Notes under the pieces: generated by a model
What the model saw: only the letters and a program-made list of their open reading frames with translations
The model's database searches: none
Told to the model about the DNA's origin: nothing
DNA from: Phialophora verrucosa
Lineage: Eukaryota > Ascomycota > Eurotiomycetes > Chaetothyriales > Herpotrichiellaceae
Reading direction: 5' to 3'
DNA: 64,000 bases
NCBI GenBank assembly: GCA_002099365.1
Contig: MSED01000008.1
Coordinates: forward strand, 124,001-188,000
Shown: one piece after another, positions 31,852-44,287 of the stretch
Position numbering within the stretch: position 1 is the stretch's first letter
Layout of the letters: each line of letters begins with the position of its first letter
Translations under genes and position numbers: made by a program

Positions 31852-34029
31852 GCAACAAGTTGGGTCTCAACGGTGGCAACAACGGATGGTTGGACTTTCC
31901 GGGCGGACCAAAGGGACCTAGGGACATGAACTTCGTACGATAGTCGCTGGAGTTGACGGTGTCTGAGGCGCCCTTTCTGTGTAGCATAATGCATTCTTAC
32001 CTTCGAGAACAGATCACCATGGCGTGTCTGGATCGTACGAGCGTGGTCTTGTGTACGCATATCTCGAGCGACTCGTTCTCGAGGGCCTGTGTCCTTGGAA
32101 ATGAACTCATAAGCAGGAATTTTGACCAGCATCTGAAATGAACCTGTCGGAATAAGTTTTTGAAGAACAGGGTTTAGGAGGTGAGATCATCGCGATGAGA
32201 TTGGGTTGATCTTGATGAAAGAGATAAAGTGGTGTCTGGTGGAGTTGATATGGCGCCAGAATGGCAAGGCAGCTAACCGGCGCACCAAGCAAAACCCACT
32301 TTCAAAGCCGAGCTCGCCGAAAAGGAGGACGGCTCCTTCGCTAAGAGACCCGAGTGCCACGCCGCTCGTGTCGGACCTTGTGCAGGCTCAGAGAGCACTT
32401 CACCAACGTGATCCGCAGACAGTAACGGCGATAACAGAAGAAAAGTGTACGAAGCTAGTAGCGACAGTCGCGATGCATAATGTGTGCTCGAAACAAGCAC
32501 AACAAAGGACCGTCCGTGCCTCTGCTTGGGCCTCCTGTCAGCCGGAACTGGGGCCGCCAGCTGGCCGCTCAGACACGAGAATGGCCCGGCCGGTCTGGGG
32601 TAACAGAGCCTTCATGCCTTCCACCAGTCTGTGCGAGAGCCTTATGTACCCGTATGGAAATTCATTAGCCCAAGGGCCCTGTCAACATAATTTACCTCGA
32701 ATTGTTTGGTGGAATTCACGATTCGTCCCTGCAACAGCTGGGATCACACCATGATTTCGAAACTGTTCTATGCACGGGATGTCGTGACTGGATCGCAATT
32801 CTAGAGCGCAAGTTCGCAGAAATGAGCGCAGGAGGGCAGTCAAGCAAGGGTCTTGGGGTGCGTCGCAAGCAGGCCGCATGGAAGCTTGTGTTTCAGAGCG
32901 CCCGTTAGCCGTGCCTAGGGTGGAGAATTGCTGTGATTCAAGCCCCGGACCTGCAGGCGAGCGTGTTTAAGCACCTTTTCTGGTGCCGGTTTCTGGTCGA
33001 GGAAGCCAATGAGGTGCCTGTGCCTGGCATGGCTAGAGCAAGACCAGAATGGCGTGAGAATCACGATCCCACGGCATGGGGCCTTGACGGCAGTGCAATA
33101 TCGAGGCCAGGCCCGATTCATGCATTGGCTGGTATCGGAATCAACTCCTGACACGACTTCTCTCACACTTCACTCTCAGTTACACCCACTTTCAGCGTTG
33201 ACCTTCGTTTCCGTTGCTTATCGTTCTGCCGTCCTGTGGTCGTGCTTCCACTCCCTCATCCAGTTTCTTACTCTCCTTCTCGTCGACTGCCTCTCAAGCC
33301 TGGGGCCCTGACCCTGATTCGGTGAATCCAGTTGGATAGAAACTCAGCACTCGTTGTCGACCTTGATTGCTGCGCAATTGAATCGCTGTAGCCCTTGCGC
33401 ACAGCACTTCACACTCATTTAAACCGTTACCCGTTTGCTGGACCGCACCCCCGTTCTTTCGACCCTTGACGGACTCGACGCCCGCACCTTCTTTCTCGCG
33501 ATTGATGTACCGCAACAAGTTTGCGAGTTTCTTCGTCGTACTCAGCCATTGCCCCCAACCCTATCACGATCGAACGACAGTCCACGTCAGCCAGTTCTGA
33601 CGTCCGTTTCCACTGAGCGACACCTGAAAACCCGCACAGCTGATTAGACCGTGCGGGTTTCGCAACGACAGCAGTGGGCCTAGAGCCTGAGGTACGCGGT
33701 CTCATTGTCTACATTGCTCGAGCTCCAGGACATGGGCGGAATGATTACGGAACAACGCTTTGGAATGGAACGTCTTCTGAACTTCGCTGACCAGGTGCCA
33801 TAGTCTCTAGGTTTTATTCTTCTCGAGTAACACTGACACCTGTAGAGGTGACACCTCTACCTCACGAAAGCCCAATTTCCCTACTTCAAACACGAGTCAC
33901 GGACATGCATGCGCCGTGCTAGAGCCTCGGGCGTTTGTCGATACTGTCCAAGAACAAAGCAGTGGCTGATATCCGCCTCAAGTCAACCCGGACCGCCTCG
34001 TACAAACGCACATCTCTGCAATACCCACC
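31852..34029. other. Long intergenic stretch upstream of EGF-domain gene
   Basis: About 2.2 kb without a convincing gene. The right half is CT-rich (33160-33560) and probably belongs to the promoter and long 5' leader of the gene at 34030. It holds the perfect palindrome at 33842-33860. Confidence 0.4.
33842..33860. repeat. Perfect 9-bp inverted repeat with 1-nt spacer
   Basis: GTAGAGGTG, one A, then CACCTCTAC. The spacer is too short for a hairpin, so a binding site for a dimeric regulator is more likely. A direct repeat, GACACCT(G/C)TA, overlaps it at 33835-33844 and 33850-33859. It lies 170 bp upstream of the next ATG. Confidence 0.6.
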
Positions 34030-36456
34030 ATGGATCCATCCCCTCCGAAGACATCGCAGTCGGCTGAGAACCGCTTCCACTACTCTAAGCCTAATTACGC
34101 ACAACCTTCGCAATATCAGCAATTCCCTCCGCACCCGTCAGTCAGAGTACCCCCGAATGTCAAGCTCAGCGCCCGGCAAGTCCCTGCTGGCGTGGGAGTT
34201 GCGCCTCCTCCAGTGAGATTTGGCAGCCCGGCACGCCCAATTCCACAACAGAGAACTAGTGGGAATGGGATGCTAGTACAAGATTTCAGATTTCCTGCCG
34301 TGCCTCCAATACCCCCAACTAGCTCCAGCAGATCCAGGCAGGAACCCTGGCAGCAGTCGCCGGGGCGGAGGTATAACGGACATGATTCCTACATGTCGTC
34401 AGTCGTCAATGATTTCACTCCGGGGACCACACCCGGCTCCAAATCACGGGGCTTTCCCACGCCGACCTCGAGGAGATATTCCGGGTCGGTCTATGCTGAG
34501 AGTGAGGCTCTAGGTCTCGAGGAGCGATTTGACTCAGAGCCACGCAGCCCGGAGTCAGACGTAACCTACTCGCCCGACCCAACGCAGCAGATAGTACGGC
34601 AGGCAAGTCTGGGCAAACGCGCAAAGCCTGCTATCACAACCATAAGAAACAGAGAGAGCCAGCTGGAGCCAAATATACCGGAGGACTTCCCAGCTCCGCC
34701 AACTCAGATCAACAGAAAAGCAACAATGGAAGCGCTCAGCGCAGCTGTGTCTGCTGGCATGAGCGGTGTGCCTCATATTGGTTCGCGCTCTGGAACACCT
34801 GTATCACGCAGCCACACCCCCATCAGGATGCCCTTCGATACATCACCTCCAGCGTCACCCTCTGCAGATAGAGAATATCTGCAAACCCCAAAGTCCCCCA
34901 ACACGATCGCATCCGCAAATATGCTAGGCCAGGTGCCGAGCTCTGCCCATTCCCAGAGATCCACGAACCCTCTGCTCGGTCTAGGCATCGAGCAACCCTC
35001 GATGAGCAATAAGATCCCCGCCAGTCGACGACCGCCCAAACTCGACATGGACGCTGTTAGGGATGCGGAAGCGCGCGGGAGCACGACGAGTCTGGCAGAT
35101 CTGATCAAGCGGGCCACGAAACTGGCTGCCAATCTGGATCGAGGCAAGACCGCGAGCAGGTTGGGCATGTTGGATATGTTTGGAAGCGGTGAAAAGTTAG
35201 GGTTGGGCGGTGCCACAAATCGCCACTCGACCATGTCGGACATGCTGTCAGCTTTCCCTGCTCCCGCTATAGGTGGTACTCCCACCAAAAGAGACACTGC
35301 CTGGCCTTTGGGCGAAAAAAGTGAGGCCTACGCCTCAACAACGGACCTGTCCAGAGGTCGACCGGTGAAGCAACGGCGGAAATGCTGCGGCCTATCACTG
35401 CCTGTTTTCATCGTTGTCATTGTCACCATCATTATCCTTGTCGCTGCCGCTGTATTAATACCTATCTTTCTAATACTTGTACCAAAACAACACAAGAACA
35501 GCAACGGCCTCAGCGACTGCGCTTCGAACCATCCTTGTCGGAACGGTGGCACCAGCATTGTCAGCAACAATTCCTGTGTCTGCGTTTGCTCGAATGGCTT
35601 CACCGGTAGTCAGTGCGAAACCTCTGGCGACGCAGACGACTGTATGACCATCACCTTGAAGGACGGGAATACGGAGTATAGGAACGCAACGATCGGATCT
35701 TCAATCCTTCCATCTCTCACGGATGCCCAAACACGATTCGACATCCCTCTCAACGTGTCGACCATATTATCAGTATTCTCCTTCAACAATCTTTCATGCA
35801 CTAGTGAGAACTCTCTTGTTGACTTCAATTCAAGCGCCCTAAATCAGGGGACAAAGGCAAAGCGCTTCGTCATGGTACCGGGCTTCGAGCCACAGCCACC
35901 GGCTATCAATATCCACCCTCACCCACCACAGATTACGGCTCGCGCAGCAGCAGATTGCGCGAGAGAACACCTCGAGAGGCGGCAAGATGGCGAATCAGCC
36001 GGTACGACAACTTCCAACGGTATCGTGTTCGCCCAGAGCTCTCCGACCATCGGTGCGATAGATCCAAGCACACCTGTCGTTACTGGTGTCTCCTCCGTTA
36101 CCAGCGTCAGTGGAACGACCAGCCCTACCGCTTCCGCAACCGAGTCGGCACCACAGAGCACTTCTGCCGTCACGAGTGCGGCTCGGCCTTCGGCAACTGT
36201 GACCAACGAGGAACTGGAGTTTGCCAAGGTTGTGGTCCTTTATGTCTTGCAGGAATCACAAGCTGTAAGCGTCGTGGTCAATGCACAGCAGCGAATTGAG
36301 TCATTCTTTACTTCGCAAACGTCAGGCAACACCACGTCGGCGAAGGTGGATGTTGGCTTGGGCAACCTCTTGCTCACGGCAGATTTCGACAAGCTCAGCA
36401 TAACCATGGCAGATGGCGAAGTGATCGGTGGTGACAAAGAGTCAGGCTCAAGATGA
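34030..36456 (+). CDS. EGF-domain single-pass membrane glycoprotein
   Basis: Intronless, 808 aa, ATG at 34030 in CACCATGG context. Residues 1-450 are a Pro/Ser-rich, probably cytosolic region. A basic stretch (RGRPVKQRRKCC) leads into one strong membrane segment at about 456-483 (LPVFIVVIVTIIILVAAAV and IPIFLILV). Outside follows an EGF-like domain at about 495-533 with CASNHPCRNGG, CVCVCSNGFTGSQC. Then come several N-glycosylation sequons (RNAT, LNVST, FNNLS), a dibasic region, and a Ser/Thr-rich stretch. No signal peptide is seen, so a type II-like topology with the EGF domain extracellular is inferred. EGF-bearing surface proteins of this design occur in Pezizomycotina; the role is unknown. 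Confidence 0.78.
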   Translation: MDPSPPKTSQSAENRFHYSKPNYAQPSQYQQFPPHPSVRVPPNVKLSARQVPAGVGVAPPPVRFGSPARPIPQQRTSGNGMLVQDFRFPAVPPIPPTSSSRSRQEPWQQSPGRRYNGHDSYMSSVVNDFTPGTTPGSKSRGFPTPTSRRYSGSVYAESEALGLEERFDSEPRSPESDVTYSPDPTQQIVRQASLGKRAKPAITTIRNRESQLEPNIPEDFPAPPTQINRKATMEALSAAVSAGMSGVPHIGSRSGTPVSRSHTPIRMPFDTSPPASPSADREYLQTPKSPNTIASANMLGQVPSSAHSQRSTNPLLGLGIEQPSMSNKIPASRRPPKLDMDAVRDAEARGSTTSLADLIKRATKLAANLDRGKTASRLGMLDMFGSGEKLGLGGATNRHSTMSDMLSAFPAPAIGGTPTKRDTAWPLGEKSEAYASTTDLSRGRPVKQRRKCCGLSLPVFIVVIVTIIILVAAAVLIPIFLILVPKQHKNSNGLSDCASNHPCRNGGTSIVSNNSCVCVCSNGFTGSQCETSGDADDCMTITLKDGNTEYRNATIGSSILPSLTDAQTRFDIPLNVSTILSVFSFNNLSCTSENSLVDFNSSALNQGTKAKRFVMVPGFEPQPPAINIHPHPPQITARAAADCAREHLERRQDGESAGTTTSNGIVFAQSSPTIGAIDPSTPVVTGVSSVTSVSGTTSPTASATESAPQSTSAVTSAARPSATVTNEELEFAKVVVLYVLQESQAVSVVVNAQQRIESFFTSQTSGNTTSAKVDVGLGNLLLTADFDKLSITMADGEVIGGDKESGSR

Positions 36457-37485
36457 CCCCGAGGATAGAATGTCGGTGCAATCCCAGGCAAAGTGGCTTG
36501 CGAACCCCAGAAATAATGCATTTCCAACGGCGTCCTTGAACATGAGCGTGGTTTTTTGTTACTGATCTATCCCTGTGTACTCCGGACGTGTTGGCGAGTT
36601 GATGCCTATCAATCATTTGGACGATCAGCGCGCATTGGGGGACACATCTTGGAAACGGGTTTCGAGAGGTGGCCGAGGTGGCCGCACGACCTATTGATTG
36701 ATTCCCCTTGTTGTATGATACGCCGCAGTGGGTATGTACGTGGATGGACACAGCGGTCCAACGCCCTGGTATCCACACAAGATACATGATGTGCATGCGA
36801 ATGGTGACCTCTTTTCTTGGGCTCATGTGTGTCCTGCTTGCCATGTATGTATATACATGTACAAGAAAGAGGAGGAGAGCAAGGAAATGTATGATCCTAG
36901 CACATCCATTGCATCAGTTCGCTCTCAAGCATCTCCTGCGTGGGAGCATTGCTCTGCTCTGCTCTGCTCGTCCTCCTTGCTTCCTCCAGAATTGAATCGC
37001 GTAGCTTAGCATGACATGGCATACGCTGCATATGTATACATGAGCTCGTGAAAGTTCGGCTCCAAGCTCAAGGCTCAAGGCTCAAGGCCCACCGCGCCCA
37101 CACGGCCCTTCAGTCCTAGAGCTGGGGGGACTATTCTGATCCAGTACAGAGTATTCAGGGGTCACATGGCGTCTCGAGGCGATTAAATAGCGGGGTGTCA
37201 AGGATTCATCATTACGTCGTATTGCTTCGTACTTTCATGGTCTATTCGTTGACCTCAAACGTGTATATACTTCCTTCGTAGGCAGGACTAATACTCACTC
37301 TGCTGGAATACCCCTTGTTTTCTCGCTCATTCGTCCTATCTGATTGTTGCATACTAGCACATGACTTGTCTCGTGCGCTGGCGCTGCTCTTGCTGACCGA
37401 AGACTAGAATGAATCTGCTGGTGTTTGGTCGCTCGGCCAATTCCACAAGAATGTTGTACAGGCCTCGAGCGTCGTCCATTCGTTG
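36457..37485. other. Convergent intergenic region
   Basis: About 1 kb between the convergent 3' ends of the EGF-domain gene and the phosphoserine phosphatase gene. It contains a short tandem repeat at 37066-37086 and low-complexity CTCTG repeats near 36951-36970. No gene seen. Confidence 0.45.
37066..37086. repeat. Short tandem repeat, three copies of GCTCAAG
   Basis: Three exact 7-nt units in a row. A simple microsatellite in an intergenic region with no evident function. Confidence 0.8.
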
Positions 37486-38937
37486 TTAGTCCCTCAGCAG
37501 CTGATCGATTTCCTCTTTGGTCAATCCCAGCAGATAGACCAAGTCTAGCATGCTCTCGCCAATGTTCAGTCTCGCAGGCGCTTCCATCTGGACCTTCGAC
37601 TTTGCCTTCCAAGCTACACCTAGTCCGGCGGTTTTCAGCATGGGTATGTCATTCGCTCCATCGCCGACGGCCATCGTCTGTGCAAGCGGGATGTTCTTCC
37701 CCTTGGCTAAGCTTATCAACAAACTCTGCTTATGCGCCGAGTCGACAATCGGGAACGCGGGGTCCAGCTCGCCTGTAAGGGTATTGGTCTTGTCATCTGA
37801 TATAAGGTGATTGGCGAATGCATGGTCGAGGCCGAGTTGTTCGGCAAGCCAGTCTGCCAGAGGTTGGAATCCGCCACTCAAAACGGCAAGTGTGAAGCCG
37901 AGTCGCTTCAGGCATCTGCATAGTTCTTTCGCACCCGGCGTGATGACGATTTTCGGCTTCAGCCGCTCGAATACGTCGGCGGGCACGCCCTTCAGAAGCG
38001 CAACTCTTGCTTTGAGCGAGGCTGCAAAGTCCAATTCACCATTCATCGCTCGTTCGGTTATGGCGGCGACCTCTTTCTTGACTCCAACGAAGGCGGCAAC
38101 CTCATCAATGACTTCCTGTTGGATTAGTGTTGAGTCCATGTCGAAGACACAGAGCCGCCTGTGCCGCCGATATACCGTGTCGGGCTGCAGGATAATCTCG
38201 CAATTCCACTCTCGTTCGAATTTGTAGATAGATTCGTGTTTGGGAATGAGCTCAAACGGGAGATAGTGGGGATTGGGAGGAGGCGTGAAGGTAACTTCCA
38301 TGACCCGAGGCTTGAATGGATCGGGAGCTAGACAACGGTGAGACGACGTCAGGCGCCTCTCCTCTGGCTCATTGTGAATTAGAAGGCTGTCGAGAGTCGA
38401 AAGGAAATGGGTCAAGCATAGTTGAGAGATGTAGGCGCCGTACAAGTGATCGAGAGGTTCCGGTTCAGGCGCAGGAGGCTCCAGTGGATATTCTTGAATG
38501 CTCGTCGTAGGAGCAGAACCTTCTGCGATCTCGGGTGCGGGAATGAAATCTGTAGGCTTGGCAGAAGGGGACTGGTCTGGATGAAGATGAGGATGTCGAG
38601 GGGCGGCCGAGTTGTAGAAAATGGTCGCAACTAGCCTTGCAGGATCTCCTGCTTCGGGGATGCAGTTTGTGTGAGAGATTGTGTGCACAGCTCCGCTCTC
38701 TTGAGAGACAATGGGCGACGGAGGGATCGCGCTGATCGATCTCCTGGAAGCGCTCGACAATGACAGATTTGACATGGCATTTCGAGGGACGCGGGCGGGC
38801 TGCTCAAGCACTCCGTCAATGCTCGCCGATGGGCCTGTCTGGCGCGTCTTGTATTCGAGGTGGTCGTCGAGATAATTGCTACTGGTGAGAGAGTCTTTCG
38901 CCAGGCTCGGCTTGCGCGGTCGAGTGGGCGACGCCAT
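37486..38937 (-). CDS. SER2: Phosphoserine phosphatase (serine biosynthesis)
   Basis: Single exon, 483 aa from ATG 38937. A HAD-superfamily phosphatase catalysing the last step of serine synthesis from 3-phosphoglycerate. Motif I is intact as FDMDSTL, with the nucleophile and acid/base Asp at about 266 and 268. VLSGGF at about 352-357 carries the motif II Ser, and GDGANDIPML at about 425-434 carries the metal-binding Asp residues. The catalytic domain occupies the C-terminal ~230 residues. The N-terminal 250 residues are far longer than in yeast Ser2 and include a Pro-rich disordered part followed by a possible regulatory domain around 160-250. Serine feeds cysteine synthesis, which ties this gene to the sulfate-assimilation genes next door. 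Confidence 0.92.
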   Translation of the reverse strand: MASPTRPRKPSLAKDSLTSSNYLDDHLEYKTRQTGPSASIDGVLEQPARVPRNAMSNLSLSSASRRSISAIPPSPIVSQESGAVHTISHTNCIPEAGDPARLVATIFYNSAAPRHPHLHPDQSPSAKPTDFIPAPEIAEGSAPTTSIQEYPLEPPAPEPEPLDHLYGAYISQLCLTHFLSTLDSLLIHNEPEERRLTSSHRCLAPDPFKPRVMEVTFTPPPNPHYLPFELIPKHESIYKFEREWNCEIILQPDTVYRRHRRLCVFDMDSTLIQQEVIDEVAAFVGVKKEVAAITERAMNGELDFAASLKARVALLKGVPADVFERLKPKIVITPGAKELCRCLKRLGFTLAVLSGGFQPLADWLAEQLGLDHAFANHLISDDKTNTLTGELDPAFPIVDSAHKQSLLISLAKGKNIPLAQTMAVGDGANDIPMLKTAGLGVAWKAKSKVQMEAPARLNIGESMLDLVYLLGLTKEEIDQLLRD

Positions 38938-39196
38938 GGCCAAACAAGATGGTCACAACGAGAGCATTGCATACAGCTGTATAGAACTGCCCGCGGACGG
39001 TGTCGTCGAGCAGCAATGAGAGATGAGAGAAAGGAAAGGAAAAGATCGACGACTGCAGGACGACGTCATCGCATCTCGGCCCAATGCAGGAACAAAGTCT
39101 GGACAGCTGGTTGTTCTTTTGGGCAGCAGTTGCCGAGCTGGAATTTCTGTAGATTTGTGATGTCAGCGGTGCGCTTCAGCCATCGTCGTAGGTCTT

Positions 39197-39231
39197 GTAC
39201 TCGTAGGAGTACGAGCTACGAGTACTCGTAC
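39197..39231. repeat. Inverted-repeat cluster of TACGAG/CTCGTA units
   Basis: GTACTCGTA at 39197-39205 pairs perfectly with TACGAGTAC at 39217-39225 (11-nt loop). The right arm is part of a 14-bp perfect palindrome, TACGAGTACTCGTA, at 39217-39230. Confidence 0.65.
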
Positions 39232-39295
39232 AATAGACAGTGACTGTCGCTCGTATGAGCCAATAAGTGCACGCAAATGCTGCTGAGATATCCTC

Positions 39296-39316
39296 TCACG
39301 TGATCGGCAGCACGTG
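39296..39316. promoter_or_regulatory. Two E-box sites (TCACGTGA and GCACGTGAC)
   Basis: TCACGTGA at 39296-39303 is a perfect palindrome identical to the yeast Cbf1 consensus found in MET gene promoters. A second CACGTG lies at 39311-39316. They lie between SER2 and PAPS reductase. The sites are seen directly; a role in sulfur control is inferred. Confidence 0.4.
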
Positions 39317-40123
39317 ACATTCTTGGCTCGGATGTCGCAATGCAGCTTGGCGCACAAATGAGAGGGGTTTCTAGAACTCGGCAAAACCCCGTGATGTGGT
39401 TTTCTGCTGCAGGATCACGCGCTCTATATTTGTAAATCTGGCTACTTATTGCGAGGCTTTCGTCAACGGAGCTCCCTCTCGCGACATCACTGCAGCGCTC
39501 CGTATTGGCACTACTCCAGACGTTGACTCTCTTGGCCAGATGATGTGCTCACAAGCAGCAGTCACGTAACTTGCAATTCGGGGCTTGTGTGTGGTTGGAG
39601 CGCCCTCCGAACAAGCTGCCGAGCCAGTCCGGGTGGAAAAATGGATCCCCAAGTGAGGCCAGCTCGCACGCATGTAATGCATATTTTCTCCGATTCCCGA
39701 TTTTCTACGGCTGTCGGAGTGAGAAGGCCAGCAAATGACAATACATGTCAGTCGTCGAGCAAGGCCGGCACCCAATGAACATAGGGAAGGCTGTTTGCCT
39801 CTCGATCACGCCATCGACCAAGTGATGAGGCACTCGAGGGAGATGAGGGATCTGAGCACTCCCTTCGAATTTTTGCCCGCGGCAGGCGAGGCTCTCGACT
39901 CCTAGTTCACTCCACCGCTGAATTGCGTGCTCGACAATGATACGGAATGGTTGATTTGTAAAGGTGGGTTTCCAGCAGTTTCATCATCTCCTATGTGCTC
40001 GTCAGTTTCGCCAGGTCGTTCGGTTTGATCACTCCTCAAATGCGTTCCCTCTCCAGCTTCTTCGCGTCTCTGCAACAAGCCTCTCTGTTCTTTCTAAATT
40101 CCTTCGCCACAAATCGTACCGTC

Positions 40124-41047
40124 ATGTCAGTGAGAGCAGACTCACCGTGTGGGAGCGGCCGCAGCAGCCCCTCATTGGAGGGGGCCGACTCTGGATATGC
40201 CTCTGCCGCCAACAGTGAGAGTGATATGCCCGAGTTGTACTTCACCAAGCCTCATCTTCGCTTCCTCAATCGTCAGCTTCAGTTTCTCGAGCCTCAGGAA
40301 ATCCTGAGATGGGCCATCACCACCATTCCAAATCTATACCAGACCACCGCCTTCGGCCTGACTGGCCTAGTGTCCCTCGATATGTTGTCGAAGCTCAAGG
40401 TCCCTCGTCCTCAGATGGTGGATCTTGTCTTCCTCGATACCTTGCATCATTTCCCCGAGACATTGGGGTTGGTGGAAAGGGTACAAGCAAGATATCCTCT
40501 GGTGAACATCCACACCTTCAAGCCGGCCGGAGTCGAGACAGCAGAGGAGTTCAAGGAGAAGTACGGCGACAAATTATGGGAGACCGACGACAACAGATAT
40601 GACTATCTCGTCAAAGTGGAACCGGCACAGAGGGCTTACCGTGAGCTCAACGCCTACGCCGTCCTTACCGGCAGGAGACGGAGTCAGGGCGGGGCTCGAG
40701 GCTCCCTCGACATTATCGAGGTCGACGAGGCTGGGCTGCTCAAGATCAACCCCCTCGCCAACTGGACGTTCGAACAGATCAAGCAATACATTGACGAAAA
40801 CAACGTACCATACAACGCCCTGCTGGACAAAGGCTACAAGAGTGTCGGTGACTGGCACTCGACACAGCCTGTCAAGGTCGGCGAAGACGAGCGCGCTGGT
40901 CGTTGGAAAGGTCAACAAAAGACCGAATGTGGCATTCATAACCCTCGATCGAAGTACGCGCAGTTCTTGATGGAGCAGGAAAAGCAAAGAGAACGAGAAG
41001 CTTTAGGACGCGCTCTCGAAAAGGTCAGCCTTGAGGGCCAGTTATGA
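40124..41047 (+). CDS. MET16: Phosphoadenosine phosphosulfate (PAPS) reductase
   Basis: Intronless, 307 aa from ATG 40124. An in-frame ATG at 40040 would add 28 residues, but the start at 40124 fits the usual fungal length better. The enzyme reduces PAPS to sulfite and adenosine 3',5'-bisphosphate using thioredoxin, the third step of sulfate assimilation. Visible: QTTAFGLTGLVSLDML (the P-loop-like nucleotide site of the adenine nucleotide alpha-hydrolase fold), VFLDTLHHFPET, VLTGRRRSQGGAR, and the catalytic cysteine at about 279 in TECGIH near the C-terminus. It lacks the extra Cys pair of APS reductases, which supports PAPS as substrate. ATP sulfurylase follows on the same strand about 1 kb downstream. 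Confidence 0.92.
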   Translation: MSVRADSPCGSGRSSPSLEGADSGYASAANSESDMPELYFTKPHLRFLNRQLQFLEPQEILRWAITTIPNLYQTTAFGLTGLVSLDMLSKLKVPRPQMVDLVFLDTLHHFPETLGLVERVQARYPLVNIHTFKPAGVETAEEFKEKYGDKLWETDDNRYDYLVKVEPAQRAYRELNAYAVLTGRRRSQGGARGSLDIIEVDEAGLLKINPLANWTFEQIKQYIDENNVPYNALLDKGYKSVGDWHSTQPVKVGEDERAGRWKGQQKTECGIHNPRSKYAQFLMEQEKQREREALGRALEKVSLEGQL

Positions 41048-43820
<2,773 letters not shown>

Positions 43821-44287
43821 CTTCCAAGGGGGGAAATCAGATAGACATCATGACTGGCATGAAAGGGCCAGAAAGGCAGTTGGGAATTGTCGCAAAGATG
43901 CTCACTTGGGCGAATTTGGAAAGCTTTTGGCTGGGATAGGGTAGACTGATGAAGATTGTTCTGGTTGCTAAATATGAATGTCCATGACCATCTGTCACCA
44001 GGAGTCGATTAATTGTTGGATGCGTGAAAATGAAGCCTATTAGAGCTTTGGGGATCCAGTAGCGTCATTCGAGGCGCTGCAAGGCTGCGGCAGGCGCCAA
44101 GGACGCGTCAAGGCTTCAAAGCCCGGAGCGACTTTCAAGGTGAGTCCATGTAAACTGCTCCGACGACAACATATCAACACGTCACACCTGCCCTTTAGAT
44201 TTCCCTCTCCTCCTGTATCCGGTTCTGCGGTCTCTATCCAGATACTGCTAGCGTCTAGTTCCTCGTCGACCCTCGCATACCGCCACC

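Larger units (their letters stand above)
38938..40123. promoter_or_regulatory. Divergent promoter region, SER2 / PAPS reductase
   Basis: About 1.2 kb separating two divergent starts. It holds the paired E-boxes at 39296-39316 and a GTACTCGTA-based inverted repeat at 39197-39231. No exact CYS3/MetR-type site (ATGRYRYCAT) was found by eye. Confidence 0.6.
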
